Shown here in pieces: positions 1 to 8,916 of a DNA stretch of 64,000 nt. Each line of letters starts with the position of its first letter. Position 1 is the first letter of the stretch. The notes under the pieces are model-generated. The model had not been told where the DNA came from. It saw only the letters and a program-made list of their open reading frames with translations, and made no database searches. A program made the translations under genes and the position numbers. This stretch comes from Saprospiraceae bacterium (GTDB lineage Bacteria; Bacteroidota; Bacteroidia; Chitinophagales; Saprospiraceae), in NCBI GenBank assembly GCA_025056735.1, contig JANWVR010000035.1, forward strand, positions 33,293 to 97,292, read 5' to 3'.

Positions 1-2
1 CT

Positions 3-710
3 CTTCTGACGCGCACTCCACCGTCGTGTGCTGGCGCATCGGACGGCGCTTTTGAGGTGGAAATCCTCGGCGGTGTCCCACCCTTCACCTGCGCTGGCGT
101 GCCGCTGAGCGACAACCGCTGCGCGCGCGGGCATCTGAGTGCGGGTGTGTACACTCTCACGCTAAGCGACGCCCTAGGCGACACGCTCGTTGTCAGTGTA
201 ATGCTCAACGACCCGCCTGTGCTCGTCATCACCGTCTCTGCCCAGCTCAATACGCTGACGGCTGCTGCCTCGGGCGGCACAGGCGCGCTCGTGTACAGCT
301 TAGACGGCCTGACGTTCCAGGGTTCGCCAGTCTTTGCCAACCTGCCCAACGGCATTTACACCGTTACGGTGCGCGACGCTAATGGCTGCACGGCGGTGTC
401 GGAGCCGGTAGAAATTGACATCATCAGCACGCGCACGCCTGAGGCAAAAAACCAGGTGCGCCTCTACCCAAACCCAAACACCGGGCGCTTCTGGGTAGAA
501 TTGGCCCAGCCCGCTGCTGAAGCGCTGCAGATATCGCTGTACGACTTGCGTGGGCAAGTCGTCTGGCAGCAAACTTGCTCCGATGCAAGCGGCAAGGTTT
601 TGTGGGAAATCCGCCTGCCCGATGTACCAGCAGGGGCATATGTGTTGTACGGCATGAATAGCCGCCAGCACTTCGTAGAGCGCGTGTTAATAACCAAAGG
701 AAGCGACTGA
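3..710 (+). CDS. T9SS-sorted adhesin-like protein with SprB-type repeat (5' truncated)
   Basis: The reading frame is open from the window edge, so the N-terminus is missing; the GTG at 57 is not the real start. The visible part holds one complete SprB-like repeat (about window codons 65-125, with SGGTGALVYSLDG and the closing GIYTVTVRDANGCTA) and the end of an earlier one. A type A T9SS sorting domain follows: LYPNPNTGRFWVEL, a DLRGQVVW strand, and PAGAYVLYG. SprB repeats occur in large secreted adhesins and gliding proteins of Bacteroidota. The protein is therefore probably exported by the Sec pathway, moved across the outer membrane by T9SS and attached to or released from the surface. Family assignment is firm; ligand and full size are unknown. 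Confidence 0.85.
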   Translation, partial: LLTRTPPSCAGASDGAFEVEILGGVPPFTCAGVPLSDNRCARGHLSAGVYTLTLSDALGDTLVVSVMLNDPPVLVITVSAQLNTLTAAASGGTGALVYSLDGLTFQGSPVFANLPNGIYTVTVRDANGCTAVSEPVEIDIISTRTPEAKNQVRLYPNPNTGRFWVELAQPAAEALQISLYDLRGQVVWQQTCSDASGKVLWEIRLPDVPAGAYVLYGMNSRQHFVERVLITKGSD

Positions 711-1131
711 GGTCAGTTCTACATTTTATCTAAAGGTGCCTGAGGGGTCTTCAAGCGTTTTATTTTCATAGCGGAGAATGTTGCTACAGCCCGATAGCTG
801 GCTTGCGTAAGGTCAGCTAAAGGAAGTTTGCCGTGCAAAATATGTGGCGCTTATTCGAGCAGCATAAAGGAAGCAGATAAAATTGCCAGCCTTTCTTGAG
901 CATAATAGCGGAGTAGCACGCGCGCGAAGGCCTGGCTCACTCTTTCTGTGTGGCCATGCCCACATTTTTTTTCTCACCGAAAATATTTTAAGTCAATATT
1001 TGTGCCGTCAAAGCGAGAGGAGCGTCTTTACATCCAAATGCGGCACTCCGCTGTTTAGAGGCTGATGTCTGGTTGGAATAGGGCTGCTTTCCCGGGCATC
1101 ATCCGACACTTCAGAAAAATACACGCTCGAT
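711..1131. other. Intergenic stretch, no gene found
   Basis: This 421-base stretch separates the T9SS protein from the CBS-domain gene. The short frames in it have no family resemblance and no good start context. It is richer in A and T than its surroundings, with runs near 965-1000, and probably holds the promoter of the downstream gene, but I see no clear TAnnTTTG element or terminator. Confidence 0.5.
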
Positions 1132-1794
1132 ATGACCGCCCAAATGCTTGTGGCACAAGAGATTCCACCGCTGACGGTAGAACAGACCGGCAAGGATGCC
1201 TTTCACGCCCTCAACGACCACCACGTGCGCCATTTGCCGGTGGTGAAAGATGGGCGCTTGGTAGGCATTTTGTCAGAGGAAGATATCTTCAACCACAAGC
1301 TATACGAGCCGATCGGGCAATATGAGTTTTCGCTGATGCGCCGCTTCTTTGTGCGCCACACGGATCACGTGTTCGACGTCATGCGCACGATGGGAGAAAA
1401 CCGCCTGACAGTGATACCCGTAGTGGACGACGATGACAAGTATCTGGGGCTGATTACGTTGAGCGACCTGCTGCGCTTCTTTGCCTACACGGCTTCGCTG
1501 ACCGAGCCGGGCAGTGTGCTGGTGCTGGAAATGCACCGGCGCGATTACTCGCTGGCGCTGCTGTCGCGCATCATCGAGGAAGAAAATGCCAAAATCCTGG
1601 CGGCGTTTGTTACCTCTCCGCCGGGCAGCGAACTCGTTGAGGTTACGCTTAAGTTGAGCACGCAAGACCTGGGACGGGTAGTAGCAGCGCTCCAACGCTT
1701 TGAGTACTATGTCAAATACTCCTTCACCGAGTCGGACTACACCGATGCCTTGCGCGAGCGGTACGACTCGCTGATGACGTATCTAAACGTGTGA
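1132..1794 (+). CDS. CBS-domain pair protein with ACT-like C-terminus (AcuB-like)
   Basis: The 220-residue soluble protein has two CBS motifs, about residues 8-62 (VRHLPVVKDGRLVGILSEED) and 78-132 (RLTVIPVVDDDDKYLGLIT). A roughly 70-residue tail follows with the alternating strand/helix pattern of an ACT-like regulatory domain (LEMHRRDYSLALLSRIIEEE). CBS pairs bind adenine nucleotides and act as energy-state sensors; the CBS-plus-ACT layout resembles AcuB-type proteins. No effector domain is attached, so a partner protein is probably controlled. The gene stands alone and converges on the aspartokinase gene. The ATG at 1132 is used because the first CBS domain begins shortly after it. Confidence 0.8.
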   Translation: MTAQMLVAQEIPPLTVEQTGKDAFHALNDHHVRHLPVVKDGRLVGILSEEDIFNHKLYEPIGQYEFSLMRRFFVRHTDHVFDVMRTMGENRLTVIPVVDDDDKYLGLITLSDLLRFFAYTASLTEPGSVLVLEMHRRDYSLALLSRIIEEENAKILAAFVTSPPGSELVEVTLKLSTQDLGRVVAALQRFEYYVKYSFTESDYTDALRERYDSLMTYLNV

Positions 1795-1963
1795 AGGTGT
1801 TTTTTCACGGAAAAAAACAGCTTTAGACTTTGCCGCTGCCGCTTTAGCAGCGCAATAGCGCCAACTTCTAATTTCCGCAGAGGCGCCTCATGCTAGAGCT
1901 ACGAGCCTACTCCTTGTCCATTCCAGAAACGCCGCCATGGCGCGCTTCCAAACCGACTTGGCG

Positions 1964-3271
1964 CTATCCTTTTGCCCGAGCCAGCTCTACTTCGCGGCGC
2001 TCTACAGGCGGCACGTTCTTGACCACCATCTGCAGCGTGTTGCGCAGGCGCTCCTCAAAGAGCACAATCATGCCCTTTTTCAGATTGGCGATGGTCTCCT
2101 CGTTGTAGTGGCGCACAGTGATGAGTTCCAGCCCATCCTGGCGTTTGACATTAAACTCGTCGGCGATACGCTGGATAAACTTCTCAATGCGGTCAGGGAT
2201 GTTGGGCACGCAGATGGTGAAGCTGATGGCCGTGTTCTGCATCACGTTGACGAAGATGCGCAGTTCTGATAATTCGGCGAACAGGCGGGCGATATGCTGC
2301 TCGGCGACGAAGGAGTAATCGTTTGTAATGATGTGCAGCAGCGTCTGGTTTTTTTCAACGACGACGATGGGCGGGTAGGTTTCGTCCACATCGCTGCTGA
2401 TTTCGGTGCCCGGGGCTTCAGGGTCGAGGAAGGACTTGACGTAAAGCGGTATGCTTTTGTTTTGCAAGGGTTTGATGGTTTTTGGGTGAATGACCTGAGC
2501 GCCGTAGTAGGTCATTTCAATGGCTTCGCGGTACGAGAGGCGGTCTAATTTGACGGTGTTCTCGAACAGGCGCGGGTCGGCGTTGAGCACGCCGGGCACG
2601 TCTTTCCAGATGGTCATGCTTTCGGCATCCAGACAAAAGGAAAAGATGGCTGCTGAATAGTCGGAGCCTTCGCGGCCGAGGGTGGTAGTGAAGTTTTCGG
2701 TGGAGGAAGCAATGAAGCCCTGGGTCAGTACAAAGCCGCCTTTTTCCAGCATGGGAGGGATGATGCGCTGGGCGTTGGGTTTGGTTTTGTCCCACAGCAC
2801 CCAGCCTTCGCGGTAGGTGTTGTCGGTGATGATGACATCGCGGGCGTCGAGCCATTGGGTAGGCAGGCCGATGTGGTTGAGATAAGCGGCTACAATGCGC
2901 GAAGACACGAGCTCGCCTACGCATACGATCTGGTCGTAGGTGTAGTCGTAGTTTTCGGCTGGGGGTTCTTCGAGCATCCATTCAGCTTCGACGAAGGTAT
3001 CGTTGACTGCGGCAAAGACCTCATGCTCATGCGGAAAGAGTTCGCGCATGAGGGTATAGTGCTGTTCTTTGAGGGAGTCCAGCAGGGCCTGTGCCTGGCC
3101 GTTTTGCTTGTAGTGGGCGGCTACGACGGCCTCCAGTGCGTTGGTCGTTTTGCCCATGGCCGAAACGACAATAACGAGCGACTTATCGCGGTGGCGCTGC
3201 AAAATGCTGGCGACATTGCGCACACCTGCGGCGTCTTTGAGGCTGGCGCCGCCAAATTTGAAAACTTGCAT
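1964..3271 (-). CDS. lysC: Aspartate kinase
   Basis: The enzyme phosphorylates L-aspartate in the first step to lysine, threonine, methionine and diaminopimelate. The 435-residue protein opens with the amino-acid kinase signature KFGGASL (residues 5-11). It carries GREGSDYSAA near residue 200, the VPGVLNADPR segment, and YYGAQVIHPKT. The last 120 or so residues form the tandem ACT region that normally binds the inhibitory end product. It is a single-function kinase, not fused to homoserine dehydrogenase or decarboxylase. A TACCTTTG promoter element sits about 42 bases upstream. No other amino-acid biosynthesis gene adjoins it, so it may be one of several isozymes. Confidence 0.93.
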   Translation of the reverse strand: MQVFKFGGASLKDAAGVRNVASILQRHRDKSLVIVVSAMGKTTNALEAVVAAHYKQNGQAQALLDSLKEQHYTLMRELFPHEHEVFAAVNDTFVEAEWMLEEPPAENYDYTYDQIVCVGELVSSRIVAAYLNHIGLPTQWLDARDVIITDNTYREGWVLWDKTKPNAQRIIPPMLEKGGFVLTQGFIASSTENFTTTLGREGSDYSAAIFSFCLDAESMTIWKDVPGVLNADPRLFENTVKLDRLSYREAIEMTYYGAQVIHPKTIKPLQNKSIPLYVKSFLDPEAPGTEISSDVDETYPPIVVVEKNQTLLHIITNDYSFVAEQHIARLFAELSELRIFVNVMQNTAISFTICVPNIPDRIEKFIQRIADEFNVKRQDGLELITVRHYNEETIANLKKGMIVLFEERLRNTLQMVVKNVPPVERREVELARAKG

Positions 3272-3312
3272 GGTGGTGGTAAGCGTCGGGTTTGTCTGTT
3301 TTTTTCAGGCGG

Positions 3313-3320
3313 CAAAGGTA
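3313..3320 (-). promoter_or_regulatory. Bacteroidota -7 promoter element for aspartokinase
   Basis: On the minus strand this reads TACCTTTG, an exact match to the TAnnTTTG -7 consensus. It lies 42 bases before the start codon. A TTG about 22 bases further upstream could be the -33 element, but that spacing is slightly long. Confidence 0.5.
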
Positions 3321-3390
3321 GAGCATTCCCTCATCGCCAGTACAAGAGGCCTTTTCGCGCGCAAAAAGCGCCGGTTTTTTCTATAGGAAA

Positions 3391-4449
3391 TCAAGGGTTC
3401 TGTGGGCCGACCACGCTCACTGGGTATTGCATGGTCACGCAGTGCAGTGAGCCGTGCTGTTCGATGAGGGGGCGGCAGTCTATGCCAATAATGTCGCGGT
3501 CTGGGAAGAGGGCCTGGATGCAGGCGATAGCCTCGTCGTCCTGGGGCACGCGGTAGGTTGGAACAAGTACAGCGCCGTTGATGATGAGGAAATTGGCGTA
3601 AGTAGCAGGCAGCCGATGCCCGTCGGCAGCATAGCAGGCATTGGGCCAGGGCAAGCGCACAAGGTGGTAAGGGTGGCCGTCGAGGGTTGTCCACTGTTGT
3701 AGTTGGCGCTCCATGGCCTGGAGCGGTTCGAAGTGTTCGTCGTGGCGGTCGGGGCAGTACACGTGGGCGATGGTATCCGGCGAACAAAAGCGAGCCAGCG
3801 TATCAATGTGGGCGTCGGTGTCATCGCCGGCTAATTGCCCGTGTTCGAGCCAGAGGACGCGCTGCAAGCCGAAGCATTCGCGCAGCTGTGCCTCGAGTTG
3901 ATCGCGCGTGAGATGCGGGTGTCGGTTGGGTGATAGCAGGCACTCGGTGGTGGTCAGGAGCGTGCCCTGGCCATCGCTTTCGATACTACCGCCTTCGAGC
4001 AGGAGGCCGACGTAGCGATGTTCGGCACGCAAGAGGCCGCGCTCCCACAGGTGACGGGTGATGCGATTGTCTAAATCTGCTGGAAACTTGAGGCCCCAAC
4101 CCGAGAAGAAGAAATCGAGCACTACAGGGCGGTCGCCTTCCCAAATCGTGATGCCGCCGTGGTCGCGCGCCCAGGTGTCGTTCGAGGGAATTTCGGCAAT
4201 CACAAGCCGCTCCGGTGGCACGTCGCGCAGCCATGGACGTACTGCAGCGGCATCCGGACAGACGACCAATACGTTTTGATAACGCCCAATGGCGGAGGCA
4301 ATAGCCGAAAAACAGGGCAGCACTTCGTCGAGCATATCCGCCCAATCGGAGTTGGCATGCGGGAAGGTGAGCTGCACCGCGCTTTGCGGCTCCCATTCAG
4401 CAGGCAGGCGGCGTTGCGGAGAAGGTGCGTCAGGCATGACGGCAAACAT
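3391..4449 (-). CDS. aguA: Agmatine deiminase (peptidyl-arginine deiminase family)
   Basis: The enzyme converts agmatine to N-carbamoylputrescine and ammonia on the way to putrescine. Family motifs are all visible: PAEWEPQSAVQLTFPH at the N-terminus, SNDTWARDHGG, an LLLEGGSIESDG strand, DDTDAHIDTLARF, and the catalytic cysteine in GSLHCVTMQYP close to the C-terminus. The frame is open back to a TTG at 4485. I prefer the ATG at 4449; the ATG at 4437 (MPDAPSPQ) is just as plausible because homologues begin just before the PAEWEPQ motif. The N-carbamoylputrescine amidase partner (aguB) is not in the window, so pathway completeness cannot be judged. Confidence 0.9.
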   Translation of the reverse strand: MFAVMPDAPSPQRRLPAEWEPQSAVQLTFPHANSDWADMLDEVLPCFSAIASAIGRYQNVLVVCPDAAAVRPWLRDVPPERLVIAEIPSNDTWARDHGGITIWEGDRPVVLDFFFSGWGLKFPADLDNRITRHLWERGLLRAEHRYVGLLLEGGSIESDGQGTLLTTTECLLSPNRHPHLTRDQLEAQLRECFGLQRVLWLEHGQLAGDDTDAHIDTLARFCSPDTIAHVYCPDRHDEHFEPLQAMERQLQQWTTLDGHPYHLVRLPWPNACYAADGHRLPATYANFLIINGAVLVPTYRVPQDDEAIACIQALFPDRDIIGIDCRPLIEQHGSLHCVTMQYPVSVVGPQNP

Positions 4450-4534
4450 CTGGAAAAAGACGCACACGCTCGCTGACGAGGTCAAAAAACTTATCTAACT
4501 TTTGACTATCCAATGGATAGGTCAGGGTCCAATC

Positions 4535-4571
4535 AAAAAAGCCTCCCGAAACCAGCGGCTTCGAGAGGCTT
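4535..4571 (-). terminator. Intrinsic terminator after glutamine synthetase III
   Basis: On the minus strand AAGCCTCTCGAA pairs with TTCGGGAGGCTT (12 pairs, one G-T) across a short loop, followed at once by a run of six T. It begins about 24 bases after the stop codon of the glutamine synthetase gene. Confidence 0.85.
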
Positions 4572-4594
4572 GGCAGTGGTTAGTTCAATAACCA

Positions 4595-6787
4595 TTAGCG
4601 CGTGAAAAGCAGTTCGCGGTATTTCACTAACGGCCAGTACTGGTCATCTACGATTCCTTCCAATTCGTCGGCAGCATGGCGGATGCGTTCCATGTGCACC
4701 TTGACTTCGTCGCAGAAGATGCGCGCTTCGGTCTGTAGGTCGTCCGCAGCATGGGCTTTGGCCTGAGCGGCGTGTAAAGCGTTCAAGCCATCGCGGATGG
4801 CGCTGAGATGACGGGCGATTTGCTGGAGCGTTTCGCGCTGGAGCGCGGCGGAGTCTTCTAAGCCCGCCTGTTGAAGCGCAACGAGGTTCTGGGCCAGTTC
4901 GGTTTGGTAGCGCACGACGGCGGGCACGACGAGCGTCTGCACCATTTCGGTCAGTGTTTTGGCTTCAATGTCCAATTTGGTGCAGTAAGCATGGAGCTGC
5001 ACGTTGAGCAAGGCATCTAATTCCTTTTTGGAGAGTACTCCTGAGCGGGTGTAAAATTCTTCCGCTTCGGGTGAGGCCAGGACCGCCAGTGCTTCGGGCG
5101 TGTTGGCGTGGTTCGACAGGCCTCGACGCGCTGCCTCTTGTTTCCACTCTTCGGAATAGTTGTTGCCCTCGAAAAGAATGGGCTTCATCTTGCGGATGTA
5201 CTTTTTGAGCGTCATGAGGATGGCTTCGTCTTTTTCGATGCCTTTGCCCATGAGGCGGTCTACATCGCGTTTGAAGTCAAGCAGTTGCAGACCGACCATG
5301 GTGTTCATGACGGTCATGGGAGCAGCGCAGTTTTGAGAGGAGCCGACGGCGCGTATCTCGAATTTGTTGCCGGTGAAGGCGAAGGGCGAGGTGCGGTTGC
5401 GGTCGGTATTGTCGAGTTCGAGGTTAGGCAGTTTGCTGATGAGGTCGAGCGCGCGTTTGACGGCGGCATCGTCGGTTTTTTTGCCGTCAGCGATGCGGTT
5501 GAGCAGCCGCGTCATGGCTTCGCCGATGAAGACGGAGATGATGGCCGGTGGGGCCTCATTAGCGCCGAGTCGGTGATCGTTGCCCGCATGGGCGATGGCA
5601 GCGCGGAGCATATCGGCATACCGATAGACGGCCATGATGGTGTTGACGAAGAAAGTCAGGAAGCGCAGGTTTCGGCTGGGCGAGTCGCCGGGCGATAGCA
5701 GATTGACGCCGGTGTTGGTGCCCAGGCTCCAGTTGTTGTGTTTGCCCGAACCGTTGATGCCAGCAAAGGGCTTTTCGTGGAGCAGCACGCGCAGTCGGTG
5801 GCGACGGGCGACGCGCTCCATGACATCCATGAGCAGCTGGTTGTGGTCTACGGCCACATTGATTTCCTCAAACACGGGCGCTACTTCGTACTGGCCGGGC
5901 GCAACCTCATTGTGGCGCGTGCGCACAGGAATGCCCAAGCGGTGGCATTCCGTCTCTAAGTCGCGCATGAAATGATAGACGCGCTCCGGGATGGAGCCAA
6001 AATAGTGGTCTTCCAGCTGCTGGTGTTTGGTGGCTGGGCGGCCCAGCAGTGTGCGGCCCGTCATCACCAAGTCCGGACGCGCATTAAAGAGGGCTTCGTC
6101 CAAAACAAAGTACTCCTGCTCCCAACCAAGCGTGCCGGTTACCTTGGTAACTTGCGGGTTGAACAACTGGCATACTGGCACGGCGGCTTTATCCAGGAAG
6201 GTCTGCGAGCGCAGCAAAGGCAGTTTGTAGTCTTGCGCCAGGCCGTCATAAGTAACAAATATAGTAGGTATACACAGCGTTTTGCCGCCGCCTACGTCCA
6301 TGATGAAGGCCGGGCTGGAGGGATCCCACACGGTGTAGCCGCGCGCCTCAAAGGTACTGCGCATGCCGCCGGAGGGGAACGAAGAGCCGTCGGGTTCTTG
6401 CTGCACCAGCGCCGCGCCGGTGAATTCCTCGATGACGCGCCCGTCGTGCGTCATGGTGAAGAACGAGTCGTGTTTTTCTGCCGTCTTGCCCGTCAGCGGC
6501 TGAAACCAGTGCGCAAAGTGCGTACAGCCCTTCGACTGCGCCCATTCTTTCATGCCCGCGGCCACCACGTCGGCTATTTCGCGGCTCAGCTTTTGGCCGC
6601 TCTGAATGGAAGCCTTGACACTCAGGTAGGCGTTCTCAGGAAGAAAACGGCGCATGGCGTCGTCATTGAAAACGTTCTGGCCAAAATAGGAGGCAATGCT
6701 GGCGTTTTCCGCCTCCGAAAAATCATCCGGCAGCAGGTCTATACGGTTCTCTATTGCCTGCAGCGCGTTAAAACGAATGTGAGACAT
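4595..6787 (-). CDS. glnN: Glutamine synthetase, type III
   Basis: The enzyme joins ammonia to glutamate using ATP, the main entry of inorganic nitrogen. The 730-residue length is typical of the large dodecameric GSIII form and far longer than GSI. Recognisable segments are the N-terminal FPSGGMRSTFEARGYT block, the active-site stretch VRTRHNEVAPGQYEVAPVFE, the KPFAGINGSGKHNNWSL nucleotide-binding segment, and the RTSPFAFTGNKFEIRAVGSS block. The long helical C-terminal extension is also characteristic. GSIII is the usual Bacteroidota enzyme. An exact -7 element lies about 150 bases upstream, within a set of regularly spaced GCGAAAA elements that could be regulatory. The gene is monocistronic, closed by a strong terminator. 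Confidence 0.95.
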   Translation of the reverse strand: MSHIRFNALQAIENRIDLLPDDFSEAENASIASYFGQNVFNDDAMRRFLPENAYLSVKASIQSGQKLSREIADVVAAGMKEWAQSKGCTHFAHWFQPLTGKTAEKHDSFFTMTHDGRVIEEFTGAALVQQEPDGSSFPSGGMRSTFEARGYTVWDPSSPAFIMDVGGGKTLCIPTIFVTYDGLAQDYKLPLLRSQTFLDKAAVPVCQLFNPQVTKVTGTLGWEQEYFVLDEALFNARPDLVMTGRTLLGRPATKHQQLEDHYFGSIPERVYHFMRDLETECHRLGIPVRTRHNEVAPGQYEVAPVFEEINVAVDHNQLLMDVMERVARRHRLRVLLHEKPFAGINGSGKHNNWSLGTNTGVNLLSPGDSPSRNLRFLTFFVNTIMAVYRYADMLRAAIAHAGNDHRLGANEAPPAIISVFIGEAMTRLLNRIADGKKTDDAAVKRALDLISKLPNLELDNTDRNRTSPFAFTGNKFEIRAVGSSQNCAAPMTVMNTMVGLQLLDFKRDVDRLMGKGIEKDEAILMTLKKYIRKMKPILFEGNNYSEEWKQEAARRGLSNHANTPEALAVLASPEAEEFYTRSGVLSKKELDALLNVQLHAYCTKLDIEAKTLTEMVQTLVVPAVVRYQTELAQNLVALQQAGLEDSAALQRETLQQIARHLSAIRDGLNALHAAQAKAHAADDLQTEARIFCDEVKVHMERIRHAADELEGIVDDQYWPLVKYRELLFTR

Positions 6788-6844
6788 AGGTAAAATTTAG
6801 ATGAGTGTTGAAGAGTATCCGCAAGAATCACATCAAAGGCACTT

Positions 6845-6968
6845 TAGCGAAAAAAAGAAATATAAAGACTTTTTTAGCGAAAAGCATGCCAGAAAGCCCT
6901 TTGAATTGCGAAAAGTTGCTTTTATAGCATTTTTCAGCGCAAAGGTATGGCGTCATTTTTGGCGAAAA
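6845..6968. repeat. Five GCGAAAA-type elements spaced about 30 bases apart
   Basis: GCG followed by an A-tract occurs at 6847, 6877, 6908 and 6962, with a variant GCGCAAA at 6937; start-to-start distances are 30, 31, 29 and 25. Most copies are preceded by T or TTTAG. The set covers the leader and the promoter of glnN. The spacing is close to three helical turns, as in phased protein sites or bent DNA. Confidence 0.5.
6940..6947 (-). promoter_or_regulatory. -7 promoter element for glutamine synthetase III
   Basis: The minus strand reads TACCTTTG, an exact TAnnTTTG match. A TTTTCG at 6961-6966, about 14 bases upstream, may stand in for the -33 element. The leader to the start codon would be about 145 bases, unusually long. 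Confidence 0.5.
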
Positions 6969-7130
6969 TGGCTTTTTTTTAAAAAAAATTAACCATGGCT
7001 TTCTATGGAGTTCTTTCTACAGAGAATGCCTGGAAAGATGGATAGCGACTGCTGTTTACAGGTCTCGCGTAGGGTGGTGATGGCGTCGTTGGTCAGAAGC
7101 GTTGTTGCCTTCCCGGTGCGCATTCTATTA

Positions 7131-7160
7131 TTGCCGGCCTAAAAATGGCCGCTATCTTTG
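7131..7160 (+). promoter_or_regulatory. Promoter for the sodium/solute symporter gene
   Basis: TTG at 7131-7133 and TATCTTTG at 7153-7160 are separated by 19 bases, the standard Bacteroidota -33/-7 arrangement. The start codon at 7200 leaves a leader of roughly 35 bases. Confidence 0.65.
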
Positions 7161-7199
7161 CCGCCGTCAGGGCGCGAGTCCTGTTAAAAAATAAGCGAA

Positions 7200-8792
7200 A
7201 TGGGCGGACATCTTACTCCCGGCCTGGTGTTGAGCATCTTGTTGCTCTACTTTGTCATGTTAGCCGGAGTTGCTTTGTTGACCGGTCGCAATGTAGGCAA
7301 CGAGGGTTTTTTCCTGGCCAACCGCCGGGTACCGTGGTATGTAGTCGCTTATGCGATGATTGGCACCAGCATCAGCGGTGTTACCTTTGTTTCAGTGCCG
7401 GGGGCAGTAGGCTTAGAGACCGGCCTCAACCGCGGGTTCGGCTACATGCAGGTGGTGTTCGGCTATTTGCTGGGGTACTTGTTCATCGCCACCGTGCTGA
7501 TGCCGATGTACTACCGGCTTCAGCTCACCTCTATTTATACTTATCTGGAGCACCGTTTAGGCTATTGGTCTTACAAAACGGGCGCAGCCTTTTTTCTGCT
7601 TTCGCGCACGTTGGGTTCGGCCACGCGCATGTTTTTGGCGGCGATGGTGCTGCAGAGCTTCGTCTTCGAGCCGCTGGGCGTGCCTTTCATGCTGACGGTG
7701 ATCTTCATGTTGGCCCTCATTTACGGCTATACCTTTAAAGGCGGGCTGAAGACGATCATCTGGACGGACACCATCATGACTACATTTTTCTTGATTGCGG
7801 TAGTCTGGACGGTGATCACTGTGGGCAAGACGCTGTCCTTAGATGTATTGGACATCTGGCCTGCCGTGCGCGACAGTCGGTATGGTCAAATGTTTTTCTG
7901 GGACAATTTTGCTGGCGACCCAAATCACTTTGTCAAACAGTTCGTCAGCGGCGCCCTCATTGCTATTGTGATGACGGGGATGGATCAGGACCTGATGCAG
8001 AAAAACTTAGCCTGCAAAGACATTCGCGCTGCGCAAAAGAACATGTTTGTCTTTTGTATCTATTTGGTAATCATAAATTTAGCCTTCCTGACGCTGGGCG
8101 CGTTGTTGTACATGTATGCCACGACGTTAGGCATCGAAATCCCGCAGCGCACCGACGAGCTGTATCCGAAAATAGCCTTTCGTCATTTAGAGACTGCTGC
8201 CGGCGTCTTCTTTGTGCTGGGGCTTATTGCCAGCACTTATGCCAGTTCGGACAGCGCGCTGACCGCTCTAACCACCTCTTTTTGCGTGGATTTTCTCAAC
8301 TTCGAGAAGAAGCGCCAGCACCCTGATCCATACGCCACTGAAGAGGAGAAGCGCGTTTATTTGGATGCTACAGCCTCCCAACAGCGCCGGGCACGCACCT
8401 TGGTGCATCTGGGTTTTTCGGTAGCGTTTGTCATCATCATCCTATTGCTCAAGGCGTTCAGTAGCGGTGCCGTCATTACGCTGATCTTCAAGATTGCAGG
8501 TTATACGTACGGGCCTTTGCTGGGGTTGTATAGTTTCGGCCTGTTTACCCGACGCAAGTTGCACCCCTGGGCGCTACGGCTGCCGCGTCCGGGCCGAGCT
8601 CCTATCGCAATACCCGCGGTGGTGTTGGTATGCGTGTTGGCGCCCTTAGTCACCTGGCTTATCGAGATAGGATTCAAAGCATGGTTTGACGTCGGCTTTC
8701 TGACCATTCTTATTAACGGCCTGCTCACGTTTACCGCCTTATGGGTCTTATCGTATCGGCCCAGCGCCGAGGCCAGGTCTGAGCCGTCCTGA
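7200..8792 (+). CDS. Sodium:solute symporter family transporter
   Basis: The 530-residue inner-membrane protein has about 12-13 hydrophobic spans and the SSS pattern. An early FFLANRRVPWYVVAYAMIGT segment carries the first helix break, followed by SGVTFVSVPGAV and GYLLGYLFIATVLMPMYY. Later come MTGMDQDLMQKNLACKD and IASTYASSDSALTALTTSFC, which correspond to sodium-binding helices of this fold. Transport is driven by the sodium gradient. The substrate cannot be read from sequence; sugars, amino acids and vitamins are all used by this family. It is separately promoted and followed by an independent protease gene. Confidence 0.88.
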   Translation: MGGHLTPGLVLSILLLYFVMLAGVALLTGRNVGNEGFFLANRRVPWYVVAYAMIGTSISGVTFVSVPGAVGLETGLNRGFGYMQVVFGYLLGYLFIATVLMPMYYRLQLTSIYTYLEHRLGYWSYKTGAAFFLLSRTLGSATRMFLAAMVLQSFVFEPLGVPFMLTVIFMLALIYGYTFKGGLKTIIWTDTIMTTFFLIAVVWTVITVGKTLSLDVLDIWPAVRDSRYGQMFFWDNFAGDPNHFVKQFVSGALIAIVMTGMDQDLMQKNLACKDIRAAQKNMFVFCIYLVIINLAFLTLGALLYMYATTLGIEIPQRTDELYPKIAFRHLETAAGVFFVLGLIASTYASSDSALTALTTSFCVDFLNFEKKRQHPDPYATEEEKRVYLDATASQQRRARTLVHLGFSVAFVIIILLLKAFSSGAVITLIFKIAGYTYGPLLGLYSFGLFTRRKLHPWALRLPRPGRAPIAIPAVVLVCVLAPLVTWLIEIGFKAWFDVGFLTILINGLLTFTALWVLSYRPSAEARSEPS

Positions 8793-8916
8793 TGCAGCTG
8801 AGTCAATGTTCCGCGTTCCCTGTTTTATTCAGTTTGATGGCTCAAAAAGACGCATTTTTGTGCCAGTCTTTGTTTACATAGCCTGTATGCTTCTCTTAAA
8901 AACACGTTCAAACGTC

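Larger units (their letters stand above)
6788..7199. other. AT-rich divergent intergenic region
   Basis: The 412 bases between the divergent glutamine synthetase and symporter genes are strongly AT-rich compared with the rest of the window. The frame at 6801-6992 is lysine and phenylalanine rich with no family resemblance and is probably not a gene. The region holds the promoters of both neighbours and the GCGAAAA repeats annotated separately. Confidence 0.6.

Noticed and set aside
5108..6793. Two long plus-strand frames (196 and 273 codons) within glutamine synthetase III
   Set aside because: Antisense shadows of a highly conserved gene with biased codons; no recognisable domains.
6801..6992. 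63-codon frame in the AT-rich gap before glutamine synthetase
   Set aside because: Lysine/phenylalanine-rich composition from AT-rich repeats, no family match; it overlaps promoter elements of neighbouring genes.
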